The notes beneath the pieces were generated by a model, which saw nothing but the letters and a program-made list of their open reading frames with translations, had not been told where the DNA came from and ran no database searches. The position numbers and the translations under genes were made by a program. DNA of 64,000 nt from Bacillus alkalisoli (GTDB lineage: Bacteria > Bacillota > Bacilli > Bacillales > Bacillaceae_I). The DNA lies in contig NZ_KZ454944.1 in the NCBI RefSeq assembly GCF_002797415.1, positions 2,188,665 through 2,252,664 on the forward strand, given 5' to 3'. Below, piece after piece: positions 50,762-60,884 of this stretch (positions are counted from its first letter, which is position 1; every line of letters starts with the position of its first letter).

Positions 50762-53197
50762 TTATTTTCCACTATTAGTTTCTTTCATTTCCACCCAACT
50801 ACAAACAACATCCCCAGCTTCTTGCTGATCTAATACAAATGAACCGTTACTATAACGATCATTATTTCTTAATGAAACTGGATCCACCTGTTCAATAACG
50901 CCTTTTACTGTTTGTATATAAACAAACACATTATCTCTTACCAATTCAACAGCAGCAATTTCATGTGGATTTGTTTTCACTTCTCGCAACATTACTAAAC
51001 CACGTTTTGCTCTTGTGCCTTTATCAAACTCTGTAATCTTTAATTTTTTCACTGAACCTCTATGAGTTGCAATGAATAAAAATGCCTTTTCCTCTTGTGC
51101 AAAAACTAATCCATTTACTACTTTATCATTATCTTTCAAGTTTATGCCTTTAACACCAGCTGCTCTTGCTCCAACAATATTCACTTCGTCTTCTGTAAAC
51201 CATAATCCATAACCTTTTCTAGTAGCAAGGAAGATATCTTGTTTTCCATCGGTAACGAAAACATTTATAACCTCATCTTCCCCTTTTAAATTAATTGCTA
51301 CTAACGGTTTGGAATAACGTTGGGCTTTATAATGAGCCAATTCTGTACGTTTCACCATACCATTTTTCGTCATAAACAATAAGAATTTAGGCTCTTCGAA
51401 TTTACTAATTGGAATTGCCTTCAGAATTTTTTCATCTCGATCAATCGGAACAATATTGGCTACATGTTGCCCCATATCTTTCCAACGAATGTCTGGCAGT
51501 TCATGAACAGGTAAATATAAATAATTACCTTTGTTAGTGAACAACAGAACAGTATCCGTCGTATTTATATCAAGCTTATGTAAAATACGGTCGGTCTCTT
51601 TCATACCGAAGTCTTTCCCATTAGATGCAGTATACGAACGAATACTAGTACGTTTTACATAACCATCTTTCGTTACCGTAACGATTACATCTTCAGAAGG
51701 AATCATAACTTCTAAATTGATCTTAATCTCTTCAATTTCTTCTTCAATTTTCGATTTACGCTCATCTTCATACGTCTTTTTCACACGCTTTAAGTCTTTT
51801 TTAATAACAGAAAGCAACTTAGATTCACTAGCTAAAATCGACTCAAGTTCTGTAATTTTTGCTAAAAGCTCCTCCGCTTCTGCTTGCAGAGCCGTAATAT
51901 CTGTATTAGTTAAACGATATAACTGCAAAGAAACAATTGCTTCCGCTTGTACTTCTGTAAACGCAAACTTAGAAATTAAATTATCCTTCGCATCACGCTT
52001 ATCTTTAGAAGCACGGATTGCCGCAATTACCTCGTCCAATATGGACAATGCCTTCATTAAACCTTCAACAACATGTTGACGTTCTTTCGCCTTAGATAAA
52101 TCATATTTAGAACGATTCGTGATAACTTCCTTTTGATGAGCAATATATGCATCTAAGAAATTCGCTAAGCCCATTAAGGTCGGTCTGCGATTATAAATCG
52201 CGACCATGTTAAAGTTATATGGCACTTGTAGATCGGTGTTTTTATATAAGAAATGTAAAATGCCGTTAGCATCTGCTTCTTTCTTTAACTCAATAACAAT
52301 ACGTAATCCAGTACGGTCCGTTTCATCACGAACTTCCGCGATGCCGTCTACTTTTTTATCAAAACGAAGCTCGTCCATCTTTTTAACAAGGTTCGCCTTA
52401 TTTACTTCAAAAGGAATCTCCGTAATGATAATCTGTTGTTTACCACCACGAACAGACTCCACTTCCGTTTTTCCACGAATAATAATTTTTCCTTTACCCG
52501 TTTCATAAGCCTTTTTAATTCCTTCAAGCCCTTGAATAATTCCACCTGTTGGAAAATCAGGACCTTTTACAGCGGTCATTAAATCTTCCAAAGTACATGA
52601 CGGGTTATCAATACGCATAATCGTAGCGTCAATTACTTCTCCTAAATGATGTGGAGGAATGTCTGTTGCATACCCAGCGGAGATACCAGTAGAGCCATTT
52701 ACTAGCAAGTTAGGATACATTGCTGGTAAAACGACTGGTTCTGAACTTGTATCATCGAAGTTAGGAATAAATTCTACTGTTCTTTTGTCAATATCACGAA
52801 GTAACTCAGAAGCAATTGCCGAAAGTCTTGCCTCTGTATAACGCATCGCAGCAGGTGGATCTCCATCTATGCTTCCGTTATTTCCGTGCATTTGTATTAA
52901 CATATTACGTACTTTCCAGTCTTGACTCATACGTACCATTGCTTCATACACAGATGAATCACCATGCGGGTGATAATTACCAATTACGTTACCGACTGTT
53001 TTTGCCGATTTACGAAACGCCTTATCAAATATATTTCCTTCTACGTGCATCGCATAAAGAATACGTCTTTGTACCGGCTTTAGTCCATCACGTGCATCTG
53101 GTAGGGCACGCTCTTGAATAATATATTTACTATAACGTCCAAATCGGTCGCCAATAACCTCTTCTAAAGGTAGGTCATGAAATTTCTCTGTAATCAT
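50762..53197 (-). CDS. parC: DNA topoisomerase IV subunit A
   Basis: The 811-residue breakage-reunion subunit of topoisomerase IV decatenates daughter chromosomes with Par[19 protein letters not shown] (residues 35-52) opens the winged-helix domain. The quinolone-target segment [15 protein letters not shown] places Ser 81 and Glu 85 in the wild-type state. The catalytic Tyr lies in [10 protein letters not shown] at about residue 120. The C-terminal region has the degenerate beta-pinwheel blades. The start follows AGGAGGTATAAAGG, part of which lies in the end of parE. Only three bases separate the genes. Confidence 0.97.
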   Translation of the reverse strand: MITEKFHDLPLEEVIGDRFGRYSKYIIQERALPDARDGLKPVQRRILYAMHVEGNIFDKAFRKSAKTVGNVIGNYHPHGDSSVYEAMVRMSQDWKVRNMLIQMHGNNGSIDGDPPAAMRYTEARLSAIASELLRDIDKRTVEFIPNFDDTSSEPVVLPAMYPNLLVNGSTGISAGYATDIPPHHLGEVIDATIMRIDNPSCTLEDLMTAVKGPDFPTGGIIQGLEGIKKAYETGKGKIIIRGKTEVESVRGGKQQIIITEIPFEVNKANLVKKMDELRFDKKVDGIAEVRDETDRTGLRIVIELKKEADANGILHFLYKNTDLQVPYNFNMVAIYNRRPTLMGLANFLDAYIAHQKEVITNRSKYDLSKAKERQHVVEGLMKALSILDEVIAAIRASKDKRDAKDNLISKFAFTEVQAEAIVSLQLYRLTNTDITALQAEAEELLAKITELESILASESKLLSVIKKDLKRVKKTYEDERKSKIEEEIEEIKINLEVMIPSEDVIVTVTKDGYVKRTSIRSYTASNGKDFGMKETDRILHKLDINTTDTVLLFTNKGNYLYLPVHELPDIRWKDMGQHVANIVPIDRDEKILKAIPISKFEEPKFLLFMTKNGMVKRTELAHYKAQRYSKPLVAINLKGEDEVINVFVTDGKQDIFLATRKGYGLWFTEDEVNIVGARAAGVKGINLKDNDKVVNGLVFAQEEKAFLFIATHRGSVKKLKITEFDKGTRAKRGLVMLREVKTNPHEIAAVELVRDNVFVYIQTVKGVIEQVDPVSLRNNDRYSNGSFVLDQQEAGDVVCSWVEMKETNSGK

Positions 53198-53200
53198 CCT

Positions 53201-55165
53201 TTATACCTCCTCTGCGACCAATAAATTATCATTTTCTAAAATATTCGGGTCTTCTTCGAGGCCAAACGCCACATGACTTTCAATCCATTTACGACGAGGT
53301 TCTACTTTATCACCCATTAACGTCGTTACACGTCTTTCCGCTCTTGCAGCATCATCAATGCGTACGCGAATAAGCGTACGCGTCTCTGGATTCATTGTCG
53401 TATCCCAAAGCTGGTCTGCATTCATCTCTCCAAGACCTTTATATCGTTGGATTATATATCCTTTACCTACTTTTTTCATCGCAACTTGTAATTCTTGCTC
53501 TGACCAAGCATATTCGATAACTTCTTTCTTTCCAGTCCCTTTACTCACTTTATATAGTGGTGGTAGTGCAATAAACACTTTACCAGCCTCGATTAATGGC
53601 TTCATATAACGATAGAAGAACGTTAGTAAAAGTACTTGAATGTGAGCTCCGTCAGTATCCGCATCCGTCATAATAACTACTTTATCGTAGTTAATATCTT
53701 CCACGGTGAAATCAGGTCCAACTCCACCACCAATTGCATGGATAATCGTGTTTATTTCTTCATTTTTAAAAATATCTGCTAATTTTGCTTTCTCTGTATT
53801 TATAACTTTCCCTCGTAATGGAAGTACAGCTTGAAACTTGCGGTCCCTGCCCTGTTTAGCAGAACCACCGGCAGAGTCACCCTCCACTAGATAAATCTCA
53901 TTTTTTTGAGGATTGCGAGATTGAGCAGGTGTTAATTTACCACTTAAAACCGTATCTGATTTTTTACGCTTTTTCCCGCTACGTGCATCTTCACGCGCTT
54001 TTCTAGCCGCTTCACGTGCTTGATATGCTTTAATTGCTTTTTTAACAAGCATCATACTTGTATCAGGATTTTCTTCAAGGAAATAAGCTAAATGCTCTGA
54101 CACCATGGCGTCAACGGAAGAACGAGCTTCACTTGTTCCTAGTTTCCCTTTCGTTTGTCCTTCAAATTGTAGCATCTCTTCTGGAATTCTTACACTTACG
54201 ATAGAGCTTAAACCTTCACGAATGTCCGCTCCGTCTAAGTTTTTATCTTTGTCTTTCAGCAAGCTTACTTTTCTTGCATACTCGTTAAATACTCTAGTCA
54301 TCGCAGTTTTTGCACCAGCTTCATGCGTTCCGCCATCTTTTGTACGAACATTGTTAACAAAAGATAAAATGGTTTCAGAGTATCCGTCATTAAATTGAAA
54401 GGCAAATTCCACTTCTATTCCATTTTGTGTCCCTTCAAAGAAAACAACAGGATGTAAAGAATCCTTTTCTTCATTCAAATATTCGACAAACGCTTCTATT
54501 CCATTTTCATAATAAAATACTTCTTTTTGATCGTGTCTTAAGTCATTTAATTCTATTTTTAAACCTTTAAGTAAGAAAGCAGATTCGCGTAATCTCTCAC
54601 ATAAGGTCTCATAATTGTAAACAAGCGTACTAAAAATGGATTTGTCTGGTTTAAAATGAATAGTCGTTCCTGACTGGCGAGTTGTCCCCGTTTTTTCTAA
54701 TGTCGTAACAGGCTTCCCTCCATTTTCAAAACGTTGTTCGTAAACATAGCCTTCTCGTTTAATCGTTACGACTAACCATTCTGAAAGTGCGTTAACAACA
54801 GATGCACCTACACCGTGCAGACCACCACTCGTTTTATATCCACCTTGTCCGAACTTTCCTCCTGCGTGTAGGATAGTTAGGATAACTTCAGGTGTTGGTT
54901 TACCCATTTTGTGCATACCAGTAGGCATACCACGTCCTTTATCGGTAACACTAATGGAATTATCTTTATGTATCGTAACAATGATATGGTCGCCATGACC
55001 TGCTAAAGCTTCATCAACTGAGTTATCTACAATTTCATATACTAGGTGGTGAAGTCCTCGGCTGTCTGTACTTCCTATATACATTCCTGGGCGTTTTCGA
55101 ACTGCTTCGAGTCCTTCTAATACCTGAATGGCATCATCATTGTATTCTATTGGCTTTTTTGACAC
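53201..55165 (-). CDS. parE: DNA topoisomerase IV subunit B
   Basis: The 654-residue ATPase subunit of topoisomerase IV. The GHKL ATP site shows EIVDNSVDEALAG near residue 46 and GRGMPTGMH near 78. The lid, GGLHGVGASVVNALS, lies near 113. The TOPRIM domain has YLVEGDSAGGSAKQGRDRK near 428 and MTDADTDGAHI near 500. The start is GTG at 55165 after AAAGGGG. It is the first gene of the parE-parC operon, as in B. subtilis. The 500-base upstream gap holds repeat copy 4 and otherwise nothing recognised. Confidence 0.97.
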   Translation of the reverse strand: MSKKPIEYNDDAIQVLEGLEAVRKRPGMYIGSTDSRGLHHLVYEIVDNSVDEALAGHGDHIIVTIHKDNSISVTDKGRGMPTGMHKMGKPTPEVILTILHAGGKFGQGGYKTSGGLHGVGASVVNALSEWLVVTIKREGYVYEQRFENGGKPVTTLEKTGTTRQSGTTIHFKPDKSIFSTLVYNYETLCERLRESAFLLKGLKIELNDLRHDQKEVFYYENGIEAFVEYLNEEKDSLHPVVFFEGTQNGIEVEFAFQFNDGYSETILSFVNNVRTKDGGTHEAGAKTAMTRVFNEYARKVSLLKDKDKNLDGADIREGLSSIVSVRIPEEMLQFEGQTKGKLGTSEARSSVDAMVSEHLAYFLEENPDTSMMLVKKAIKAYQAREAARKAREDARSGKKRKKSDTVLSGKLTPAQSRNPQKNEIYLVEGDSAGGSAKQGRDRKFQAVLPLRGKVINTEKAKLADIFKNEEINTIIHAIGGGVGPDFTVEDINYDKVVIMTDADTDGAHIQVLLLTFFYRYMKPLIEAGKVFIALPPLYKVSKGTGKKEVIEYAWSEQELQVAMKKVGKGYIIQRYKGLGEMNADQLWDTTMNPETRTLIRVRIDDAARAERRVTTLMGDKVEPRRKWIESHVAFGLEEDPNILENDNLLVAEEV

Positions 55166-55270
55166 AAAAACATACCCCTTTCACTACTCAAACAATCAAT
55201 TCTATCTCTTTATCTCTGTTCCAAAAAAGAAAACTACTTTTAATTTTTTTATTAAGCGACTTTTTATAAC

Positions 55271-55395
55271 GCTGTTGATAGTAGCGTAAACCTTCCGCGG
55301 GCCGGCCGGTAGCCTCCTCGGCGCATTGGCGCCTGTGGGGTCTCCCGTTCCCCGCTTTTCCGCAGGAGTCTACGGCTTACGCTACAATCAACAGC
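55271..55395. repeat. GC-rich Bacillaceae intergenic repeat, copy 4
   Basis: Outer arms GCTGTTGATAGTAGCGTAA and TTACGCTACAATCAACAGC are complementary at 18 of 19 positions. The core is in the orientation of copy 1, with AGCCTCCTCGGCGC-ATTG-GCGCCTGTGGGGTCTCCC. Confidence 0.9.
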
Positions 55396-55627
55396 TAAAT
55401 GAATTCAAACTTAACAATGTCTCTTTACAGAGTAGCTTTCTTTTTTGGTCAGCAATTATTGCTGAAAGGTAAATACAAACAAATATTCGTATTTATCTTA
55501 TCATACATTTCCACACTGTCTATGCCTTATTGTATAAGGTAAATCGTAATAAGCCAACACCTTTTCTAAAGAAACTGTAATTTACTGTAGAAATATAAGC
55601 TTGTTCACGATTTAGGAAGAACGAGTA

Positions 55628-55664
55628 AAGCCCTTGTTTTAAAGAAAACAACAAGGACTTTCCC
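55628..55664 (-). terminator. Terminator of yneT-like gene
   Basis: On the minus strand, AAAGTCCTTGTT and AACAAGGGCTTT pair across GTTTTCTTTAA, followed by ACTCGTTCTT. It lies just past the stop; the T run is weak. Confidence 0.6.
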
Positions 55665-55667
55665 TTA

Positions 55668-56081
55668 CTATCTTGTTAGTGCATGCTCTACTTTAATACA
55701 TCGGTCCATAATAACAGTGTAACCTTTTTCTTTTAAAAAATGGTATGCTTCCTCATTGATCAAACCAAGCTGAGCCCAATACACATCTGCATCAATTTCT
55801 GCAAATTCCTTAGCTACGTCATATAAATGCTCGGAACGCCTAAATACATTGACGATATCGACGTGACCTTTAATATCTTTTAAGGTAGCTACTGCCTTTT
55901 CTCCTAAAACCTTTTCAATAGTTGGATTGACTGGAATAACTTTAAACCCTGCATCTTGCATTGCTTTTGACACCATATAAGATGTTTTTTCAGGATTAGC
56001 TGATAAGCCAACTACCGCTATTGTTTTACTCTTATTTAAAATCTCGCCCATTTCTTGACGAGTTGGGATTTGTACACTCAT
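55668..56081 (-). CDS. yneT: CoA-binding protein YneT
   Basis: The 137-residue single-domain CoA-binding Rossmann protein shows TIAVVGLSANPEKTSYMVSK (residues 17-36), the nucleotide-binding turn, and GFKVIPVNPTIEKVLGEKA. VDIVNVFRRSEHL and YWAQLGLINEEAYHFL near residue 105 complete the fold. In B. subtilis yneT lies beside plsY (yneS) and parE, as here, which supports the assignment. AAGGGGTTCTGAA precedes the ATG. The physiological role is not known. Confidence 0.9.
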   Translation of the reverse strand: MSVQIPTRQEMGEILNKSKTIAVVGLSANPEKTSYMVSKAMQDAGFKVIPVNPTIEKVLGEKAVATLKDIKGHVDIVNVFRRSEHLYDVAKEFAEIDADVYWAQLGLINEEAYHFLKEKGYTVIMDRCIKVEHALTR

Positions 56082-56152
56082 TTCAGAACCCCTTTCTATT
56101 GTTGTTATACTAATAGGTTTACCCGCTATCTATTTAATTTAACATAGAGCGA

Positions 56153-57907
56153 CTATTCTCCTGCTTTTCTTTGTCGAAAAACGTCCACTTGTTTCGTATT
56201 TGTGTTCATCACTTCCCAGGCATCGTTATTTGCAAAGAAACGACTCCACGTTGCAATACCAGCTAATTGATAGTCATGGATCAACTGCACTCTTTGTTGT
56301 AATGAGTGTTCATCCTCTAACCAAATTTTATACGTAGCATTCTCTTTTTCATCAAAATATTCTACGTAATTTTGCCTTGAATCTTCGTCCAATATTGGAG
56401 TCAGTTCTCGCTCTTTTACCCAATTTTCTACCGCAGTCATACTTAATGCTCTAGAAGAAACTTGTATGTTTCCAGCTTCCGTTTCTTCTTCCTTCCACAG
56501 TCTAGTATAAAGCGGAATACCAAGTACGAGTTTATCATGAGGAATTTCTTTTAAAATCTTCTTTAAATTTTCTTCCACCCACGGCAAACTAGCTACACTT
56601 CCTGCAACAGGGGAAGTACCCCAATGTTCGTCATACGCCATTATCATCATGTAATCGACAATATTGGAAAGTTTCTCTCGCTCATAAAACATGGACCATG
56701 TAGGGCTTTGCGAAATAAACGTAACGTCCATTGAAACTACTAGACCCGCTTGATGCAAAAGCGGTGTTGCTTCTTTCACAAACTGAGTTATATATGGACC
56801 ATCTTCCACCCTTACGTTTTCAATATCGAAGTTAATTCCATCTAATTCGTACATTTGACTATAAGCGAGCAGCTGCCTAATCATTTTCTGTCTCGTTTCA
56901 TAGCTACGAAACACTTCATGTGTCATATCTAAGTCGGTAAAGTCGTTCGCAAATAAAGCCCATATTTGATACCCACGATCTTTTGCCCATTGAACATATT
57001 CCATGGAACCTAGATTAGAAATATCACCCTCTTCATTGGCTATATGGAACCATGTAGGTGAAACAACGTTAATACCAGCCATTGTTGGTAAACTATTTGT
57101 ATCAGGGTTGTACGAATATACAGCTTCCCATGTTAAGTTGATCGGCCAGTCCATCCTAGGCATTGTAACAGGTTCATACTCTTTGTTTAAAGTCACTACA
57201 GATGGTTGTTTTAGCTCAATTACGTCCTTCGGAACGTATCCAGCTATTCCATGATTTTGTCGAATATAATAAAACCCTTGCTCTTCCATTACAATTGCAA
57301 CAGACTCCCCATCAAATAGGTTTGAATAGAACGGCTCTACTAAAGAAGGGCCAGTTCTTACTTTTAATAAATGTTCTTTTGCTTCTAAGACGATTCCTTC
57401 TAGCATAATTTCTCCATGTTCCATTATTTTTACAATGCCTGTTGAAGGTAATAATTCTACCGAAATAGAATAATATTCTAGTAAAGGTGTAATCGCAACG
57501 TAAAGGTTTGATTGTGCTTCCATTAGAGTGGGAAATTGTATGGTGAATTCTTCTTCATTAACAAAGTATGTTAAGGAATCGGATGGCATTTGCATTACTT
57601 TATTTTTTGTTGTAATGATGATAGAATTTGATTCCTCATCTAACATTGCTTGCGGGTCAATATGTTTCAAGTAAAATGCGACTGGCAAATAGATAACATC
57701 ATCCTGTATAAGTGCCTCGTCTGCCATTAACTCCCCTTTAAACAAAATAGGATGATTCAATTGTGTAAAAAGTACTTTTTCTTTTGACGGTAAAGGATAA
57801 ATAATCCATACGAAACTTGTTAATATTAATGAAATGGCAAAACAAATTCCTAATATAATGACTGGTTTCTGTAATTTTTTCTTCTTTATCACTTCTAAAT
57901 TATCCAT
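56153..57907 (-). CDS. Membrane-anchored GH18-family glycosidase with SH3 domain
   Basis: The 584-residue protein has an N-terminal transmembrane anchor (VIILGICFAISLILTSFVWI, residues 16-35). A copper-amine-oxidase-N-like stalk (about 45-175) and an SH3-like segment with VRTGPSLVEPF near residue 195 follow. The C-terminal GH18 barrel (about 270-565) carries the catalytic motif as DGINFDIENV near 352, with YMMIMAYDEHWG near 415 and KLVLGIPLYTRLW near 460. This composition resembles spore-cortex or wall-associated N-acetylglucosaminidases. The ribosome binding site GGGAGGATTGGAGCA is good. It is inserted between yneT and plsY, genes that are adjacent in B. subtilis. Confidence 0.88.
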   Translation of the reverse strand: MDNLEVIKKKKLQKPVIILGICFAISLILTSFVWIIYPLPSKEKVLFTQLNHPILFKGELMADEALIQDDVIYLPVAFYLKHIDPQAMLDEESNSIIITTKNKVMQMPSDSLTYFVNEEEFTIQFPTLMEAQSNLYVAITPLLEYYSISVELLPSTGIVKIMEHGEIMLEGIVLEAKEHLLKVRTGPSLVEPFYSNLFDGESVAIVMEEQGFYYIRQNHGIAGYVPKDVIELKQPSVVTLNKEYEPVTMPRMDWPINLTWEAVYSYNPDTNSLPTMAGINVVSPTWFHIANEEGDISNLGSMEYVQWAKDRGYQIWALFANDFTDLDMTHEVFRSYETRQKMIRQLLAYSQMYELDGINFDIENVRVEDGPYITQFVKEATPLLHQAGLVVSMDVTFISQSPTWSMFYEREKLSNIVDYMMIMAYDEHWGTSPVAGSVASLPWVEENLKKILKEIPHDKLVLGIPLYTRLWKEEETEAGNIQVSSRALSMTAVENWVKERELTPILDEDSRQNYVEYFDEKENATYKIWLEDEHSLQQRVQLIHDYQLAGIATWSRFFANNDAWEVMNTNTKQVDVFRQRKAGE

Positions 57908-58048
57908 TGCTCCAATCCTCCCTACGTCTATAGTAAGGGAGGAAGTAAGAAAAAAGAATACAAATTAAATAATTGTTTAATTTTATCTTTGCATTTTAAA
58001 CGTTTTAACATATATTTAAGTATAAGGACTATATAAAGGAGTTTTAGA

Positions 58049-58648
58049 ATGATTGAAATTATAATTTTTATTCTTGCTTATCTTTTAGGCTCCATTCCCT
58101 TTGCATTATTAATAGGTAAAATTGGTTACGGTATTGACATTAGAGAACACGGTAGTGGTAACTTAGGTGGAACTAATACTTTTCGTACATTAGGAGTTAA
58201 AGCCGGTTTGCTTGTTACGCTAGGGGATATATTAAAAGGAACTCTTGCAACTGCATTACCATTTCTATTTTTACAATTATTCGGGGTAGAAACGTTGCTT
58301 CATCCGTTAATTGTCGGAGCTGCTGCTGTTTTTGGACATGTTTATCCAGTATTCGCGAAGTTTAAAGGAGGTAAAGCTGTAGCAACCTCTGGTGGAGTTA
58401 TTTTATTTTACGCGCCGATTCTGTTTTTTGTCATGCTAGCATGTTTCTTTTTAGGCTTATATTTAACGAAAATGGTATCTCTTTCTTCCATAATTACTGG
58501 GCTTGTGATTTCTACATACAGCTTCTTTACTGGTGATATACCGCTGATTGTTATTGTTACAATACTAACGGTTTTTGTTATTTATAAACATAAAACAAAC
58601 ATTAAACGTATTATGAATAAGACAGAACCAAAAATAAAGTGGTTATAA
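58049..58648 (+). CDS. plsY: Acyl-phosphate:glycerol-3-phosphate acyltransferase
   Basis: PlsY makes lysophosphatidic acid from acyl-phosphate, the first step in phospholipid synthesis. The 199-residue membrane protein shows the three cytoplasmic motifs: [11 protein letters not shown] (start), [16 protein letters not shown] (residues 34-49, acyl-phosphate/G3P loop), and [13 protein letters not shown] near 110. The hydrophobic profile gives several helices, as expected. AAAGGAGTTTTAGA precedes the ATG. The yneS position next to yneT and parE is conserved, although a GH18 gene intervenes. Confidence 0.96.
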   Translation: MIEIIIFILAYLLGSIPFALLIGKIGYGIDIREHGSGNLGGTNTFRTLGVKAGLLVTLGDILKGTLATALPFLFLQLFGVETLLHPLIVGAAAVFGHVYPVFAKFKGGKAVATSGGVILFYAPILFFVMLACFFLGLYLTKMVSLSSIITGLVISTYSFFTGDIPLIVIVTILTVFVIYKHKTNIKRIMNKTEPKIKWL

Positions 58649-58649
58649 C

Positions 58650-58692
58650 AAAAGCCTGAACCCAATTAATTGGTGGTTCAGGCTTTTTTAAT
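58650..58692 (+). terminator. Terminator after plsY
   Basis: AAAGCCTGAACC-CAATTAATTGGT-GGTTCAGGCTTT is followed by TTTTAATTTTG. Confidence 0.9.
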
Positions 58693-58710
58693 TTTGTTTG
58701 TTAAATAACG

Positions 58711-58839
58711 CTGTTGATTTTCGTGCAATGCCTCGCTTTCCGCGGACGTGCCGGGAGCCTCCTCGGCGCAAGCGCCTGTGGGGTCACCCGCTCCACGCTT
58801 TTTTCCGCAGGAGTCTCAGCCTTGCACGAAAATCAACAG
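58711..58839. repeat. GC-rich Bacillaceae intergenic repeat, copy 5
   Basis: Outer arms CTGTTGATTTTCGTGCAA and TTGCACGAAAATCAACAG are perfectly complementary over 18 bases. The core is in the orientation of copies 1 and 4. Confidence 0.92.
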
Positions 58840-58890
58840 GTTTTAAGTATTAAATTATCACCTCTAAGCTTTACATAGTTATATATAAAC

Positions 58891-58916
58891 AAAGGAGATG
58901 AACGGACCACCTCCTT
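58891..58916 (-). terminator. Possible terminator of the S9 peptidase gene
   Basis: On the minus strand, AAGGAG and CTCCTT pair across about 13 bases, followed by TGTTTATAT. Weak stem. Confidence 0.4.
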
Positions 58917-58927
58917 CTTGTTTACAA

Positions 58928-60715
58928 TTACAAATGTTTATTTAAGAATTGTAAGATTGTTTGATATACCTTAATCTCATTTTCTTTTTTCGAGAATCCG
59001 TGACCCTCGTCATCTAGCACTAAGTATTCCACTTCTCTACCTTTTGCTTGTAAAGCTTCTACGATTTGATCTGATTCCGCCTTTACGACACGAGGATCAT
59101 TTGCCCCTTGAATAATTAGCATTGGCTTTGTCATCGTCTCTAAATAAGTGATTGGTGTATCTTCCGTTAACTTCTCTTTATTTTCAACAGGATCTCCAAC
59201 CCACTGTTTCATAACCGGTTTCCAGTGCTCTGGTACAGATTCAATGAAAGAAAATAAGTTACTTACACCGAAAATATCAATAACTGCTTTAAAATATTCA
59301 GGATGTCTACCATGGAGCAATAATGCCATGTAACCACCGTAACTACCGCCCATTAAGAAAATTTTATCACGTTTTGCATAACCATTTTCAATAAGCCACT
59401 CCAAGCCATGAATATTATCAAGACGTGGCCCATGACCCCAATCTCCTTCCACCATCTTCATAAATTTTAACCCATAGTTGGAAGACCCTCGGAAGTTAGG
59501 TGCAAAAATGCTATATCCTTGATGAATAGCAAACTGGAAGTAAGAGCGGAAAAACTTTCGCTCAGATGCTTGTGGTCCACCATGTGGCCATAAAATAACA
59601 TGCCCATTATCTACATCTTTTTTCGGACGGAAAAAGAGCGCTTCAATTTCTAATCCATCATAAGAAGGATATTTAATAACTTCTGGATCACTTAACTCAT
59701 CTTCCGTTACTCCTGGAACTTGATAATTAGTAAGCTTTATCCACTCAGAACTTCCTAATTCTTTCTTAAAAATATTAAAAGGCATAACAGCAGAACGACC
59801 TAAAATATAAACATTACCGCTCTTAGCAACAACTACTTTATCAATAGAATCTACTGGCAAGTCTACTTTAGTAAGTGTGTTTTCGTTTATGTTAAAGGTG
59901 TATAATTCATCTACGACTCCAACAGATGAACATAAATATAGTAATCCATTTTCTTTATCAAATTGAATATCACTAAATTCAATTCCTTCCTTTGTTGGTA
60001 CACGGGAGAACTCTTTCGTATGAATATCAAAATGAGCTAAATACGTCATGTCCTCTTCAAAGTTTGTTAAAAAGTAAATAGAACCTTCGGATGCGAAAAT
60101 TGCTCCACTTACTGTATGTTGCTTTTCAGTAGGAGGAGTTAACAAGTGTTGCTCACCATTCTCTACTAGATAGGCTAGTGAGTAAGTATTAGCAAAGTGT
60201 TTTAACGTAATATAAGATTTTTCATTTTTTGAAACATCTACTAAATAAGTTGCCGCTCCTTCTCCTTCCAATACTACCGTTTCTTCTTCCGTTTCAAGAT
60301 CGTAACAATATGTATTTAAAAAAGTAGGATTACCTTTGGAGCTTGTATAATATAACTTCTTTCCATCATGGGACAACTGTGGCTGCATATGTCTTGCATC
60401 TTCCTGCACACGAACTGGCTTTAAGTCTCCACCCTTAGTCGGTAAAGCATAAATTTGAGCTAATTCATTTCCATCATGATCAAAACTAGTTAACAAGAAG
60501 TTATTGTTCTTATCGTAAGTTAAGCTATGGCAACTTTGATTATGGAACGTTAATTGATATGGAAACGTATTTGGCAAATCCATTGCCCATAAGTTATAAT
60601 GGCCTGTGAAGTTACTACTAAACACAATTTGACTCTCGTCTGGACTTACTGCAAAATTCTGAATAAAATTTACACGAAAAAATTGTTCTACCCCTGGTTT
60701 TTTAAAAGTTAACAA
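58928..60715 (-). CDS. S9-family prolyl oligopeptidase-like serine peptidase
   Basis: The 595-residue cytoplasmic protein has an N-terminal beta-propeller (about 1-330) built of repeats such as SHDGKKLYYTSSKGNP. A C-terminal alpha/beta-hydrolase follows, with the nucleophile in MGGSYGGYMALL near residue 445, the Asp in GANDPRVVKAES near 535 and the His in LDDEGHGFSKKEN near 570. The catalytic triad is complete. It resembles acylaminoacyl-peptidases/dipeptidyl peptidases of this family. There is no signal peptide. The ATG lies after AAAAGGGGGAAGAGTCTC. It is likely a single-gene unit. Confidence 0.9.
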   Translation of the reverse strand: MLTFKKPGVEQFFRVNFIQNFAVSPDESQIVFSSNFTGHYNLWAMDLPNTFPYQLTFHNQSCHSLTYDKNNNFLLTSFDHDGNELAQIYALPTKGGDLKPVRVQEDARHMQPQLSHDGKKLYYTSSKGNPTFLNTYCYDLETEEETVVLEGEGAATYLVDVSKNEKSYITLKHFANTYSLAYLVENGEQHLLTPPTEKQHTVSGAIFASEGSIYFLTNFEEDMTYLAHFDIHTKEFSRVPTKEGIEFSDIQFDKENGLLYLCSSVGVVDELYTFNINENTLTKVDLPVDSIDKVVVAKSGNVYILGRSAVMPFNIFKKELGSSEWIKLTNYQVPGVTEDELSDPEVIKYPSYDGLEIEALFFRPKKDVDNGHVILWPHGGPQASERKFFRSYFQFAIHQGYSIFAPNFRGSSNYGLKFMKMVEGDWGHGPRLDNIHGLEWLIENGYAKRDKIFLMGGSYGGYMALLLHGRHPEYFKAVIDIFGVSNLFSFIESVPEHWKPVMKQWVGDPVENKEKLTEDTPITYLETMTKPMLIIQGANDPRVVKAESDQIVEALQAKGREVEYLVLDDEGHGFSKKENEIKVYQTILQFLNKHL

Positions 60716-60884
60716 GAGACTCTTCCCCCTTTTATATATGCTTCCATAACAATTTTCGACAACCGAATTAAATATCCTGCAAATAATTCCAATTTTCGAA
60801 AAAATAAATCTACCAATGAATACAGATTTTTTATATAGTATAGATAGTAATAATTGGAATCATTGGAAAAGAAGGAGCTACTTT